Notes: generated from the sequence alone by a model not told the origin. A DNA stretch of 64,000 nt from Saccharibacillus qingshengii (GCF_013185195.1 NZ_JAAZWC010000020.1:27571-91570), one strand, 5' to 3'. Positions 9,497 through 18,365 are shown, numbered from the stretch's first letter. Numbers and translations are program-made.

Positions 9497-11194
9497 TTGA
9501 CGACTTTTCAGCAGTTCGAATACGTACGACCCGATATTGACCAGTTGAAGATTAATTTCAAGGAATGTATGACCCGATTCGAAGCCGCCGGCAGTATTGC
9601 GGAGCAGGAGTCTGTCATGCACGAGATCAATGCGCTGCGCAACAGCTTCGATACGCAGCACCAGCTCGTCAGTATCCGCCATTCGATCGATACGACCGAC
9701 GAGTTCTACAAAGCCGAGCAGGAATTCATGGACGAAGTCGGTCCGGTCGTGCAGGAGTACATATCCGACTACTACCGCGCGCTGACCACTTCGAAATTCC
9801 GCGGCGAACTCGAGAGCAAATGGGGCAAGCAGCTGTTCGCTCTGGCCGAAAGCGCGATTCGCACTTTCAGCCCGGAGATCATCGAAGATCTGCAGTTGGA
9901 GAACAAGCTGTCCACGGAATACGATCAGCTGATCGCGTCCGCGAAAATCCCGTTCGAAGGCGAAGAGCGTACGCTGCCTCAGCTGCTGCCGTTCGAACTG
10001 TCCACCGACCGCGATATGCGCAAGAAAGCGTCGGAAGCGAGATTCGGATTCCTGAACGAACAAGAACCGGAACTGGACCGTCTGTACGACGAGCTGGTTA
10101 AAGTGCGTACCAAAATGGCGCACAAACTCGGCTATCCGAGCTTTGTCGAGATGGGTTACGACCGCATGATGCGCACCGACTACAATGCCGAGATGGTCGC
10201 GAACTTCCGCAAGCAGGTTCTGGAAGAGATCGTGCCGGCGGCCACGCGTCTGCGCAAACGCCAGGAAGCGCGGATCGATGTCGATACGCTGCGCTACTAC
10301 GATAACGGATTCAGCTTCAAGAGCGGCAACCCGACGCCCAAAGGCGATCCGGAATGGATCGTCAAGAACGGCGAAGAAATGTACAAAGAACTGGCGCCGG
10401 AAACGGACGAGTTCTTCCAGTTCATGCAGCAGAACGAATTGATGGATCTGGTCAGCAAAAAAGGCAAAGCGGGCGGCGGTTACTGCACGTATCTGCCGGA
10501 CTACAAAGCGCCGTTCATCTTCTCGAACTTCAACGGAACGTCCGGCGATATCGACGTTCTGACGCACGAAGCCGGTCACGCGTTCCAGGTGTATGCGAGC
10601 CGCGGGCACGAAGTGCCGGAATACCTCTGGCCGACGTACGAATCCGCCGAGATCCATTCCATGAGCATGGAGTTCTTCACCTGGCCGTGGATGGAGAAAT
10701 TCTTCGAAGGCGATACGGAAAAATACCGCTTCGATCACCTGGCTTCCGGCCTGCTGTTTATCCCTTACGGCGTGTCGGTCGACGAATTCCAGCATTTTGT
10801 CTATGCCAACCCGGACGCGACGCCGGATGAGCGCAAAAGCGCCTGGAGAGAGATCGAGAAGAAATATCTGCCACACCTGAATTACGAAGGCAACGATTAT
10901 CTGGAACGCGGCGGCTTCTGGCAGAAACAGGGCCATATTTTCGGCGCTCCGTTCTACTATATCGATTACACGCTGGCGCAGATCTGCGCATTCCAATTCT
11001 GGAAACGTTCGAGAGAAGATTTCGCAGCCGCGTGGAAAGACTACATCCATCTGTGCGGCCTCGGCGGCACGCAATCCTTCACCGGTCTGGTGCGCGAAGC
11101 CGGCCTGATCTCCCCGTTCGAAGACGGATGCGTGTCGTCCGTGATCGGCACGATCGAAGACTGGCTGAACGGCGTGGACGACAAAGCGCTGTAA
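9497..11194 (+). CDS. M3 family oligoendopeptidase, copy 1
   Basis: 565 residues from TTG 9497, which has AGAGGAGGAAAA at ideal spacing; the in-frame upstream ATG at 9386 has no ribosome site and lies in an AT-rich promoter-like stretch. Zinc metallopeptidase of the M3 oligoendopeptidase F family: LTHEAGHAF with HExxH at about residue 357 and the third ligand Glu in ESAEIHSMSMEF. Cytoplasmic, no signal peptide; would cleave short peptides. The next gene is a close paralog in tandem, separated by a strong terminator, so each copy is a separate transcription unit or the second is fed by read-through. Confidence 0.95.
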   Translation: MTTFQQFEYVRPDIDQLKINFKECMTRFEAAGSIAEQESVMHEINALRNSFDTQHQLVSIRHSIDTTDEFYKAEQEFMDEVGPVVQEYISDYYRALTTSKFRGELESKWGKQLFALAESAIRTFSPEIIEDLQLENKLSTEYDQLIASAKIPFEGEERTLPQLLPFELSTDRDMRKKASEARFGFLNEQEPELDRLYDELVKVRTKMAHKLGYPSFVEMGYDRMMRTDYNAEMVANFRKQVLEEIVPAATRLRKRQEARIDVDTLRYYDNGFSFKSGNPTPKGDPEWIVKNGEEMYKELAPETDEFFQFMQQNELMDLVSKKGKAGGGYCTYLPDYKAPFIFSNFNGTSGDIDVLTHEAGHAFQVYASRGHEVPEYLWPTYESAEIHSMSMEFFTWPWMEKFFEGDTEKYRFDHLASGLLFIPYGVSVDEFQHFVYANPDATPDERKSAWREIEKKYLPHLNYEGNDYLERGGFWQKQGHIFGAPFYYIDYTLAQICAFQFWKRSREDFAAAWKDYIHLCGLGGTQSFTGLVREAGLISPFEDGCVSSVIGTIEDWLNGVDDKAL

Positions 11195-11220
11195 GGCCGC
11201 TGTCCGAATCTTGGCGAATC

Positions 11221-11253
11221 CGCCGTCCGCTTCAATGCGGGCGGCGTTTTTTT
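11221..11253 (+). terminator. Strong terminator between the two M3 peptidase genes
   Basis: Ten-base arms CGCCGTCCGC / GCGGGCGGCG (one T-G pair), 6-nt loop TTCAAT, then TTTTTTT. Confidence 0.85.
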
Positions 11254-11282
11254 ACATAAGAAAGTTTAAGGAGGGAATGTCC

Positions 11283-12983
11283 ATGACCTTGACGTTCAAC
11301 GACTATCCGTATACCCGGCCCGATACCGAAACGTTCAGCCGCGAGTTCGAAGCAGTGATCGCCCGCTTCCAAGCGGCGCAGAGCCTGGACGAACAGGTGG
11401 AAGCCAACCGTGAATACAATAGGCTGTACGGCGCTTTTGCCACACAGGTAGTACTGGTCAATATCCGGCATTCGATCGATACGAATGACGAATTTTACCA
11501 AACCGAAAAAGCGTTCATGGACGAAAATATACCGTTGATCCAGAAAATGGAGGCGGCGTATCATCGAGTGCTGATCGCTTCGAAGTTCCGACCCGAATTG
11601 GAGAAGCTGTGGGGGACTCAGCTGTTTCGGCTGGCCGACGCGTCGAGCCGGGCGTTTGCTCCCGAGATCATCGAAGAGCTGCAGCTCGAGAACAAACTGT
11701 CTACCGAGTACCAGATGCGGATCGCCGCGGCCAAAATCCCGTTCGAAGGAGAAGAGCGCACGCTGATGCAGTTGATGCCGTTCGAACTGTCGACCGACCG
11801 GAACATGCGCCGCCGGGCGTCGGAGGCTCGGTACGGCTACATGGCGGAGCACGAAGCGGACTTCGACCGGATCTACGACGAGCTGGTCAAGGTGCGGACG
11901 CGTATGGCGCATAAACTCGGGTATCCGAGTTTCGTCGAGATGGGGTATGACCGGATGAAGCGGACCGATTTCGATGCACGGATGGTCGCCAATTTCCGCA
12001 AGCAGGTGCAGGAGGAGATCGTGCCTGCGGCAGCGCGTCTGCGCAAACGTCAGGAAGAGCGGATCGAAGTGGACAAGCTGCGTTATTACGATTTGGACTT
12101 CGGCTTCGCTACCGGTAATGCGGTGCCTCAAGGAGATGCGGACTGGATTGTGCAGCGCGGCGAAGAGATGTACGCGGAGATGTCGCCGGAGACGGACGCG
12201 TTTTTCCGATTTATGCGGGAGAACGAATTAATGGATCTGGTCAGCAAAAAAGGCAAAGCGGGCGGAGGCTACTGCACGGTTTTGTTCGATTATAAAGCGC
12301 CGTTCATTTTCTCTAATTTCAACGGGACATCTGCGGATATCGATGTGCTGACGCACGAAGCGGGCCATGCTTTCCAAGACTACCGCAGCCGGAACTATGA
12401 AAACTTGGCTTATTGTATGCCGACGCTGGAATCCGCCGAGATCCATTCGATGAGCATGGAATTTTTCGCCTGGCCGTGGATGGAACGCTTTTTCGGAAAA
12501 GACACGGACAAGTATCTGTTCAAACACCTGGAGAGCGCTCTGCAGTTTATTCCTTACGGCGTGGTGGTCGACGAATTTCAGCATTTCGTGTATGCCAACC
12601 CCGAGGCGACGCCCGAAGAACGCAAAGCGGCATGGAGATCGCTGGAGAAGAAATATCTGCCGCATCTGGACTACGAAGGCAGCGATTATCTGGAACGCGG
12701 CGGCTTCTGGCATAAACAGAGCCATATTTTTACCGCGCCTTTCTATTATATCGATTACACGCTGGCACAGATCTGCGCTTTCCAGTTCTGGAAACGCTCC
12801 AGAGAAGATTTCGACGCCGCATGGAAAGATTACGTGCATCTGTGCGGACTCGGGGGCAGCCTCTCGTTCACGAATTTGGTGCGCGAAGCCGGCCTGATCT
12901 CCCCGTTCGAAGACGGATGCGTCTCGTCCGTGATCGGTACGATCGAAGAATGGCTGGACGGCGTGGACGATAAACGGCTGTAG
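11283..12983 (+). CDS. M3 family oligoendopeptidase, copy 2
   Basis: 566 residues. ATG 11283 is chosen because AAGGAGGG ends at 11275; the ATG at 11277 would be too close. The protein aligns with copy 1 along its whole length, with long identical blocks (for example LVSKKGKAGGGYCT and the C-terminal REAGLISPFEDGCVSSVIGT). The zinc site is intact: LTHEAGHAF (His about 358) and ESAEIHSMSMEF. The two differ most in the first 40 residues and in the substrate-cleft loops (for example YRSRNYENLAYCMPT versus YASRGHEVPEYLWPT), which fits a tandem duplication followed by some divergence in peptide preference (inference). Confidence 0.95.
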   Translation: MTLTFNDYPYTRPDTETFSREFEAVIARFQAAQSLDEQVEANREYNRLYGAFATQVVLVNIRHSIDTNDEFYQTEKAFMDENIPLIQKMEAAYHRVLIASKFRPELEKLWGTQLFRLADASSRAFAPEIIEELQLENKLSTEYQMRIAAAKIPFEGEERTLMQLMPFELSTDRNMRRRASEARYGYMAEHEADFDRIYDELVKVRTRMAHKLGYPSFVEMGYDRMKRTDFDARMVANFRKQVQEEIVPAAARLRKRQEERIEVDKLRYYDLDFGFATGNAVPQGDADWIVQRGEEMYAEMSPETDAFFRFMRENELMDLVSKKGKAGGGYCTVLFDYKAPFIFSNFNGTSADIDVLTHEAGHAFQDYRSRNYENLAYCMPTLESAEIHSMSMEFFAWPWMERFFGKDTDKYLFKHLESALQFIPYGVVVDEFQHFVYANPEATPEERKAAWRSLEKKYLPHLDYEGSDYLERGGFWHKQSHIFTAPFYYIDYTLAQICAFQFWKRSREDFDAAWKDYVHLCGLGGSLSFTNLVREAGLISPFEDGCVSSVIGTIEEWLDGVDDKRL

Positions 12984-13024
12984 TTTGGCGGATAGGAAGA
13001 CATCGATAACTCGCGGCTGAATCC

Positions 13025-13070
13025 AAAAAAAAGGACGAGACCGGCAGATCAGCCGGCTTCGTCCTTTTGC
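13025..13070. terminator. Bidirectional terminator between copy 2 peptidase and the AraC gene
   Basis: AAAAGGACGA-GA-CCGGC / GCCGG-CT-TCGTCCTTTT, with A run on one side and T run on the other, so it serves both converging genes. The stop codon of the minus-strand AraC gene lies inside the stem. Confidence 0.8.
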
Positions 13071-13966
13071 GATTGGGAAACTTCAGCAGAGACTTCGGCC
13101 GCGGCATGCTTGCGGAAATCCTGCGGAGTACGGCCGGTCTGTTTGTGAAAAACGTGGGAGAAGTAGCTGGCCGTCTGGAAACCGCAGGCCAACGAAATTT
13201 CGGAGACCGGCCGGTTTGTTTCTTTGAGCATCTCGCAGCTTTTCTGGATCCGGTACTGAATCAAATAATTGTTGGGCGTCAGATGGACATGTCTCTTGAA
13301 CAGTTCGCAGCATCGGCTCCGGCAGACGGAACCGGCCGCGGCAATCTCGTCGATCGTAATCTTGGCTTCGTAATGCCGATGGATATAATCGGTCATGCCG
13401 TGAATCGCGGCCAATTGGTTGGCATCCGCGGATTCCACGGAATTCTCCCGAATATGATCGGCGACGCAGGCGGACAGATAGGCGGCCCGGGCCAGCAGCT
13501 GCAGCGGATTTGTCCGCATATGCTCGTACATCCCGACCAGCAGCTGCAGGACTTCCTCCTGCCAGGGAATCTCGGAGGACAGCCGCAGAAAGTCTTCCGC
13601 GTTCAGTCCGAATTTCTGGTCGAGGTAGGCTTTGCCCGCCAGCGTATGTTCGCCAAGCAGCGACGGGTGAATAGTGACCACGATATAGGTACAGCTCTCG
13701 CCGAGACCCGAAGATCCGTGATGCAGGCGTTTGCTGTTGACGAAGATGCCGCTGCCGCTCTCCAAGCGGATTTCCCGGCCGTTGACGAAATAATTCATCG
13801 CTCCTTCAAGCACCAGAACGAATTCCAGATCCGCATGCCAATGATAAGCAAAAGCGTTGGTCTCAAAAAGACTCAGCGAGCCTTTGTATACGCATAACGG
13901 AAAACCGGGTCTGTTGTAATGCAGTCTTTCGGACAGATCCGAAAAAACTTCAAGCTGTCTGTACAT
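13049..13966 (-). CDS. AraC family transcriptional regulator with cupin-type sensor domain
   Basis: About 305 residues. The start at 13966 (MYRQLEVFSD) is preferred, with GGAG about 10 nt upstream; the longer frame to 14077 lacks a ribosome site. N-terminal half carries the cupin pattern (YHWHADLEFVLVLEGAMNYF), the C-terminal 100 residues the double helix-turn-helix of AraC/XylS (AAAGSVCRSRCCELFKRHV and ISLACGFQTASYFSHVFHKQ). Typical of sugar-responsive activators. It is divergent from the stand-alone receiver gene, so the shared 128-bp AT-rich region probably holds both promoters; what it senses is unknown. Confidence 0.92.
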   Translation of the reverse strand: MYRQLEVFSDLSERLHYNRPGFPLCVYKGSLSLFETNAFAYHWHADLEFVLVLEGAMNYFVNGREIRLESGSGIFVNSKRLHHGSSGLGESCTYIVVTIHPSLLGEHTLAGKAYLDQKFGLNAEDFLRLSSEIPWQEEVLQLLVGMYEHMRTNPLQLLARAAYLSACVADHIRENSVESADANQLAAIHGMTDYIHRHYEAKITIDEIAAAGSVCRSRCCELFKRHVHLTPNNYLIQYRIQKSCEMLKETNRPVSEISLACGFQTASYFSHVFHKQTGRTPQDFRKHAAAEVSAEVSQSQKDEAG

Positions 13967-14094
13967 CGCTATCCACTCCAAAATGTATACGATATTGATA
14001 CTATCATACCCGATTTTTAGAGCGGAAAGGTCGATTTTGATATACAATTTTGATAAACCCAATTTTGCTTCCAGCACACAGGAGAGTGACGCCG

Positions 14095-14505
14095 ATGAAC
14101 GTGCTGATTATTGCCGACGATGCTGTCGTGAACACGGCGATCGAAAAAGCGGTCCGCCAATATGATCCGGGCTGTGCGGTTTTTGCAGTATCTTCGCCGC
14201 GTGAGGCCGTGAACATAATGAGTACGGTCTCCATGTCGATCGTATTTTCGGAAATCGAGATGCGCGAAATGAACGGCTTGTCTTTTATCGAGGCGCAAGG
14301 GAAATTCCCTTCGGCGGCCTGCTGGGTCGTCATTTCCGAATTCAAGAACTTCTACGATATCCAAAAAGCGATCCGCTTGGGCGCAAAAGACTATCTGCTG
14401 AAACCGCTCGATGCCTCTGGAATTTATGAGCTGTTGAAATCCCGGCTGCTTCACAAAGCGAATACGTATAGACACAGCGGATCCAACTGCGCAGGCTGTA
14501 TATAA
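14095..14505 (+). CDS. Stand-alone CheY-like receiver protein with Glu at the phospho-acceptor position
   Basis: 136 residues from ATG 14095 (AGGAGAG upstream), a single receiver domain with no output domain. Seen: acidic pair D8-D9 (LIIADDA), conserved Ser81 (VIS), Lys103 in DYLLKP, and the beta-3 end reading VFSEIEMREMNG, where Glu53 stands in place of the phosphorylated Asp of SDIEMP-type motifs. Asp-to-Glu at this site is known to mimic phosphorylation in several response regulators, so the protein may be locked on or signal without phosphorylation (inference). The AraC gene is divergent next to it; no kinase is adjacent. A LytTR- or YesN-type receiver lost from a longer regulator is an alternative origin. 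Confidence 0.85.
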   Translation: MNVLIIADDAVVNTAIEKAVRQYDPGCAVFAVSSPREAVNIMSTVSMSIVFSEIEMREMNGLSFIEAQGKFPSAACWVVISEFKNFYDIQKAIRLGAKDYLLKPLDASGIYELLKSRLLHKANTYRHSGSNCAGCI

Positions 14506-14524
14506 GCAGAGGTCCACAAACAAC

Positions 14525-15895
14525 TCAATCGTCGTCCGATTTCGTCGGAAGATCGAGTGGCACGGCCGCCTCCCGGCGGTCTTTTTGTCGTATCGTTTTT
14601 GCGGATTCCAATGTGGTGCCCTCCGGGAAGACCCGCCCCCGATACTTGGATACGCCGATCCGCTGCGAAGGATAAATGCCGCTGTGCCCGGAGAAACCGT
14701 AGCTGATCAGGCAGGCGATGAACAGATACACGGCCGCGTCCGCACCAAACAGTTCGATGCCCATCAGGAAGCAGGCGATCGGCGTGTGGGTGGCTCCGCA
14801 GAATACGGCGATAAAGCCCAGAGCGGCAAGAAACGGTGCGTGAACCTGAAGCACGGCCGCCAGCGAATGGCCCAGTGTCGCTCCGATCGCGAACAAGGGA
14901 GTCACTTCGCCGCCCTGGAATCCGGCTCCCAGGCTCAAGGTGGTGAACAGGAATTTGCCGACAAAAGCAAACGGCGACACATCGCCAGTAAGGGAAGCTT
15001 CGATCAGGGGCAATCCCAACCCCAGATACTCTCTTGTTCCAAGCAGATAGACGAGCGCGATCACGACAACCCCGCCTACCGCGCTTCGGAAGACGGGGTT
15101 TTTGAACAGCCGGGCATAGAGTCTCTTGAACGCATGGGTCGTTTCGCTGAATGCCATACCCATCAGTCCGAACAGAATCGAGGCCAATACGACTTTCCAT
15201 ACAATGGCTGCCGACAAAGCGGGAACACTGTCGATCGCATAATGCGCGTGCGTAACTCCCCAGAAAGAAGAAGTCACCAGGTTCCCGGCAAAACTTGCGA
15301 CGAAGGCGGGAATAAGCGCTTCATAACGCACAAGACCGATAGCCAGCACTTCCAGTCCAAAAAGCGTCCCGGCCAGCGGGGTACCGAAGATCGAGCCGAA
15401 TCCGCCGCTGATCCCGCAGATCAGCAGGATTTGGCGGTCGGCCGGAGCGATCCGGATCAGTCTGCCGAAAGCATCCGCCAGACTTCCGCCCATCTGCACC
15501 GCTGTTCCTTCCCGGCCGACAGACGCTCCAAGCAGATGGGAAGTCAGGGTCCCGAATAAGACAAGCGGAGCCATGCGCAGCGGAATAGGAGCGGGGTCGG
15601 TCCCATGAATCTGCTCCAGAATTAGGTTGTTGCCCCGGCCGCTCGTTTTTCCGTATTTCAGGTACAGCCAGCTGATCAGGGCACCGCCCAGGGGCAGCAG
15701 AAACAGCAGCCAAGGATGATCGAGACGCAGACCGGTGACATAAGCCAGACTGTTCAGGAACAGAGCCGAAGCGCTGCCTGCCAGGATCCCGACGGCTCCG
15801 CCCAGAACGATCCATTTCAATAGTCCCCCCAGGCTCGAAGCGAAACCGGATCGGCCCAGAGCGGGAATTCCCGGAAATTTGTTGAAGCGATTCAT
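14525..15895 (-). CDS. CLC-F type fluoride/proton antiporter
   Basis: 456 residues from the start at 15895 (MNRFNKFPG; GGAAGG upstream); longer in-frame extensions would run through the riboswitch. CLC-family membrane protein: GREGTAVQMGG carries the gating Glu, GISGGFGSIFGTPLAG and GAGFQGGEVTPLFAIG are the later anion-site motifs. In place of the chloride-type GSGIP the first motif reads SGRGNNLILEQ; the GNNLI variant is characteristic of the CLC-F clade that exports fluoride. The fluoride riboswitch directly upstream on the same strand independently supports this. Expected to sit in the cytoplasmic membrane and expel F- in exchange for H+. Confidence 0.93.
   Translation of the reverse strand: MNRFNKFPGIPALGRSGFASSLGGLLKWIVLGGAVGILAGSASALFLNSLAYVTGLRLDHPWLLFLLPLGGALISWLYLKYGKTSGRGNNLILEQIHGTDPAPIPLRMAPLVLFGTLTSHLLGASVGREGTAVQMGGSLADAFGRLIRIAPADRQILLICGISGGFGSIFGTPLAGTLFGLEVLAIGLVRYEALIPAFVASFAGNLVTSSFWGVTHAHYAIDSVPALSAAIVWKVVLASILFGLMGMAFSETTHAFKRLYARLFKNPVFRSAVGGVVVIALVYLLGTREYLGLGLPLIEASLTGDVSPFAFVGKFLFTTLSLGAGFQGGEVTPLFAIGATLGHSLAAVLQVHAPFLAALGFIAVFCGATHTPIACFLMGIELFGADAAVYLFIACLISYGFSGHSGIYPSQRIGVSKYRGRVFPEGTTLESAKTIRQKDRREAAVPLDLPTKSDDD
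14565..14586 (+). terminator. Possible terminator for the receiver gene, inside the 3' end of the CLC gene
   Basis: CCGCC-TCCC-GGCGG followed by TCTTTTT on the plus strand. Short stem but good T tract, 60 bp beyond the receiver stop. Confidence 0.5.
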
Positions 15896-15930
15896 GCTTA
15901 TTCTGTCCTTCCTGTTATCGGATATGGCCG

Positions 15931-15980
15931 AAAATAAATAGACTCCTACCAGGGAAAAAGGAAATACCCGCTGGTAGGAG
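15931..15980 (-). terminator. Expression platform of the fluoride riboswitch
   Basis: Perfect 10-base arms CTCCTACCAG (minus strand, from 15980) and CTGGTAGGAG (to 15943), then TCTATTTATTTT. The 5' arm contains the aptamer's pseudoknot strand, so fluoride-bound aptamer and terminator exclude each other: fluoride should give read-through into the antiporter gene. Confidence 0.85.
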
Positions 15981-16020
15981 TCATCAGCCTTTCGGCGGTT
16001 ACGGCGAACTCCATCGCCCG
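15972..16020 (-). promoter_or_regulatory. Fluoride riboswitch (crcB motif) aptamer
   Basis: Read on the minus strand from 16020: GGGCGATGGAGTTCGCC, then GTAACCGCCGAAAGGC, then TGATGACTCCTACC. This matches the crcB/fluoride consensus (GGCGAUGGxGUUCGCC ... GCUGAUGxCxCCUACC), including the GGAGT/ACTCC pseudoknot pairing. It precedes the CLC-F gene, the expected target. Confidence 0.93.
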
Positions 16021-16098
16021 TTTTGGTCTTTGTTATTTTAAGGCGGGCACAAGAGACTGTCAATGACATCGGCCAGCGGGGCGTTAGTTTATTTGTAC

Positions 16099-16127
16099 TT
16101 GCGCATATAATTATATGCTTATATAAT
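16099..16127 (+). promoter_or_regulatory. arsR promoter
   Basis: -35 TTGCGC (16099-16104), 17-nt spacer, perfect -10 TATAAT (16122-16127). The leader to arsR is short, with GGAAGGAG before the start at 16161. Confidence 0.75.
16103..16118. promoter_or_regulatory. Probable ArsR operator
   Basis: Perfect 16-bp palindrome GCATATAATTATATGC lying in the spacer between the -35 and -10 boxes, where repressor binding would block RNA polymerase. Shape and AT-rich centre fit SmtB/ArsR operators. Binding by the adjacent ArsR is inferred. Confidence 0.75.
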
Positions 16128-16160
16128 AAAATCAAATTCAAGATCGGAAGGAGCGAGAGC

Positions 16161-16514
16161 ATGGCCCACACGGTGAATAACGAAGAAAGTTTGGATACGG
16201 TCTCGCAGACGCTGAAGCTGCTCGGAGACAAGACCCGTCTGACGATCATGAAGCTGCTCGACGAACAGGAATGCTGCGTATGCGAGTTGGTCGCCATCTT
16301 TAACACCAGTCAACCGGCTGTCAGCCAGCATTTGAGAAAGCTGAAAGATGCCGGATTTCTGCAGGAGAAGCGCAGGGGACAATGGATCTTTTACTCCGTC
16401 AACCGTGAAAACAATCAGTACGAACTGCTTCAGAGTCTGATTGCGCGGCTTCCTTCCCAGTTATATCGGATCGAAGAATTAGAGAAAAAAGGATTACGAA
16501 TTTCTTGTGGATAA
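16161..16514 (+). CDS. arsR: ArsR family arsenite-responsive repressor
   Basis: 117 residues from ATG 16161 behind GGAAGGAG. SmtB/ArsR winged helix protein: TRLTIMKLLDEQECCVCELVAIF contains the type-1 As(III)-binding cysteine motif (ECCVCEL, equivalent to ELCVCDL of E. coli/R773 and pI258 ArsR), followed by the recognition helix TSQPAVSQHLRKLKDAG and the wing (EKRRGQWIFYSV). Releases the operator when arsenite or antimonite binds. First gene of a long ars operon; arsB starts 15 bp after its stop. Confidence 0.95.
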   Translation: MAHTVNNEESLDTVSQTLKLLGDKTRLTIMKLLDEQECCVCELVAIFNTSQPAVSQHLRKLKDAGFLQEKRRGQWIFYSVNRENNQYELLQSLIARLPSQLYRIEELEKKGLRISCG

Positions 16515-16529
16515 TGGAGGGGGAACCAT

Positions 16530-17825
16530 TTGTTTTTGACCATCGCGGCCATTTTGATTTTTTTGGTTACTTTGATTCTGGTCATCTGGCAGCCAAAAGG
16601 GCTGTCGATCGGTTGGCCGGCCTGCGGCGGAGCGCTTGCAGCACTGCTGCTGGGCGTCGTTGATGTCCAGGATGTGTGGGATGTCACCCAGATCGTCTGG
16701 AATGCGACGCTTGCCTTCGTAGCGATCATTCTGATCTCGCTGATCCTGGATCGCATCGGATTCTTCGAGTGGGCGGCGCTGCATATGGCGCGTGCCGCAG
16801 GCGGCAGCGGGGTCCGCATGTTCGTGTATATCAGCGTTCTGGGGGCGCTCGTCGCCGCATTCTTCGCGAACGACGGTGCGGCCCTGATCCTGACTCCGAT
16901 CGTGCTGGCGATGGTGCGGGCGCTGAATCTGGACGAGAAGAAGATCTTCCCGTTCATTATCGCCAGCGGATTTATCGCCGATACGACCTCGCTTCCGCTC
17001 GTCGTCAGCAACCTGGTCAATATCGTATCGGCCGACTACTTCGGCATCACGTTCATGGAGTATGCCAAGCATATGATCGTGCCGAACTTGTTCGCCCTGA
17101 CGGCCAGTATTCTCGTCTTGTATCTGTTTTTCCGTAAAAGTATTCCCCAAACGTTCGAAGCGTCACAGCTCAAAGCTCCAAGTGAAGCGATTCGGGATCC
17201 CCGGATGTTCAAGTGGTCTTGGCTGGTACTCGCGCTGCTGCTGATCGGCTACTTCGTATGCGAATTTTTCGAAATTCCGGTCTCTGTTGTAGCCGGGGTG
17301 ATCGCGATCTTCTTCCTGCTGCTGGCTGCCAAAAGTCCGGTCGTTCCGATTCCGCAGGTGGTCAAAGGCGCGCCGTGGTCGATTGTCTTCTTCTCGATCG
17401 GCATGTATGTGGTCGTCTACGGACTGCGTAACGCAGGCTTGACGGATACCCTGGCTGTCGCGATTCAGTATATGGCCGATCAAGGAATGTTTATCGCGAC
17501 GATCGGAATGGGCTTCCTGGCTGCCGTATTGTCTTCGATCATGAACAACATGCCGACTGTGCTGATCGACGCGCTGGCGATCGACGCTACGACGACATCG
17601 GAGAGCGTCAGAGAAGCGCTAATCTACGCCAATGTGATCGGTTCTGATCTGGGGCCGAAGATTACGCCGATCGGATCGCTGGCCACCCTGCTGTGGCTGC
17701 ATGTGCTGAGTACCAAAGGGATCAAGATTCCGTGGGGTGTGTACTTTAAGACCGGTATCATCCTTACAGTGCCGACGCTGTTTATTACGTTGGTCGGTCT
17801 GTATCTGTGGCTGTTGGTCGTGTAA
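16530..17825 (+). CDS. arsB: ArsB arsenite/antimonite efflux membrane protein
   Basis: 431 residues from TTG 16530 with GGAGGGGG in front. Twelve-helix hydrophobic protein of the ArsB/NhaD (IT) superfamily: [19 protein letters not shown] and [17 protein letters not shown] are the conserved re-entrant motifs, [21 protein letters not shown] the C-terminal ones. Carries As(OH)3 out of the cell, alone by proton exchange or driven by ArsA, which is also encoded here. The size equals the classical ArsB of plasmid pI258. Next gene arsC begins 73 bp on. Confidence 0.95.
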   Translation: MFLTIAAILIFLVTLILVIWQPKGLSIGWPACGGALAALLLGVVDVQDVWDVTQIVWNATLAFVAIILISLILDRIGFFEWAALHMARAAGGSGVRMFVYISVLGALVAAFFANDGAALILTPIVLAMVRALNLDEKKIFPFIIASGFIADTTSLPLVVSNLVNIVSADYFGITFMEYAKHMIVPNLFALTASILVLYLFFRKSIPQTFEASQLKAPSEAIRDPRMFKWSWLVLALLLIGYFVCEFFEIPVSVVAGVIAIFFLLLAAKSPVVPIPQVVKGAPWSIVFFSIGMYVVVYGLRNAGLTDTLAVAIQYMADQGMFIATIGMGFLAAVLSSIMNNMPTVLIDALAIDATTTSESVREALIYANVIGSDLGPKITPIGSLATLLWLHVLSTKGIKIPWGVYFKTGIILTVPTLFITLVGLYLWLLVV

Positions 17826-17898
17826 TCGCAATTAGCTAATCGGTATGGCATTCTAACAATCAGATCCGGCATGGACCGGACAAAGGAGAGACTTACTC

Positions 17899-18318
17899 AT
17901 GACTCAAAAAACACTTTATTTTCTCTGTACCGGCAATTCTTGCAGAAGTCAGATGGCAGAAGCTTGGGGCAAAAAATACCTGGGCGAAGAATGGAACGTA
18001 CTCAGCGCGGGTATCGAAGCCCACGGCCTGAACCCGAATGCGGTCAAAGCGATGAGCGAAGTGGGTCTTGATATTTCCAATCAGACATCCGACATCATCG
18101 ATCCGAAGATTATGCAAAGCGCCGACTTCATCGTCACGCTGTGCGGAGATGCCGCGGACAAATGCCCGATTACGCCGCCGCATATTCGCCGTGAGCATTG
18201 GGGATTCGACGATCCGGCCAAAGCGCAGGGTACCGACGAAGAAAAATGGGCCGTTTTCCAAAGCGTGCGCGATCAGATTGGCGAGCGGATTCGGACTTTC
18301 GCGGAAACCGGAAACTAA
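17899..18318 (+). CDS. arsC: Thioredoxin-coupled arsenate reductase
   Basis: 139 residues from ATG 17899. Low-molecular-weight phosphatase fold of the Staphylococcus pI258/B. subtilis type: P-loop CTGNSCRS with Cys10, and the redox relay pair Cys82 and Cys89 ([10 protein letters not shown]), at exactly the family's residue numbers. Reduces arsenate to arsenite, using thioredoxin for turnover. Product is then expelled by ArsB. A terminator-like hairpin follows before arsD. Confidence 0.96.
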   Translation: MTQKTLYFLCTGNSCRSQMAEAWGKKYLGEEWNVLSAGIEAHGLNPNAVKAMSEVGLDISNQTSDIIDPKIMQSADFIVTLCGDAADKCPITPPHIRREHWGFDDPAKAQGTDEEKWAVFQSVRDQIGERIRTFAETGN

Positions 18319-18325
18319 CAGCAGC

Positions 18326-18365
18326 AAAGGGACCGTGGGTTACGATTCGCGGTCCTTTTTCTTTT
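18326..18365 (+). terminator. Internal terminator/attenuator between arsC and arsD
   Basis: AAAGGGACCGTG / CGCGGTCCTTTTT stem with a 10-nt loop and T-rich tail ending TTTTTCTTTT. No clear promoter follows it before arsD (36 bp away), so it probably lowers expression of arsD-arsA relative to arsRBC. Confidence 0.7.

Noticed and set aside
9389..11074. Minus-strand open frame of about 561 codons opposite the first M3 peptidase
   Set aside because: Exact antisense shadow of a conserved peptidase; no family motif and no start signals.
14585..15559. Plus-strand open frame opposite the CLC-F gene
   Set aside because: Shadow of a conserved membrane protein; Gln/Arg-rich low-information sequence.
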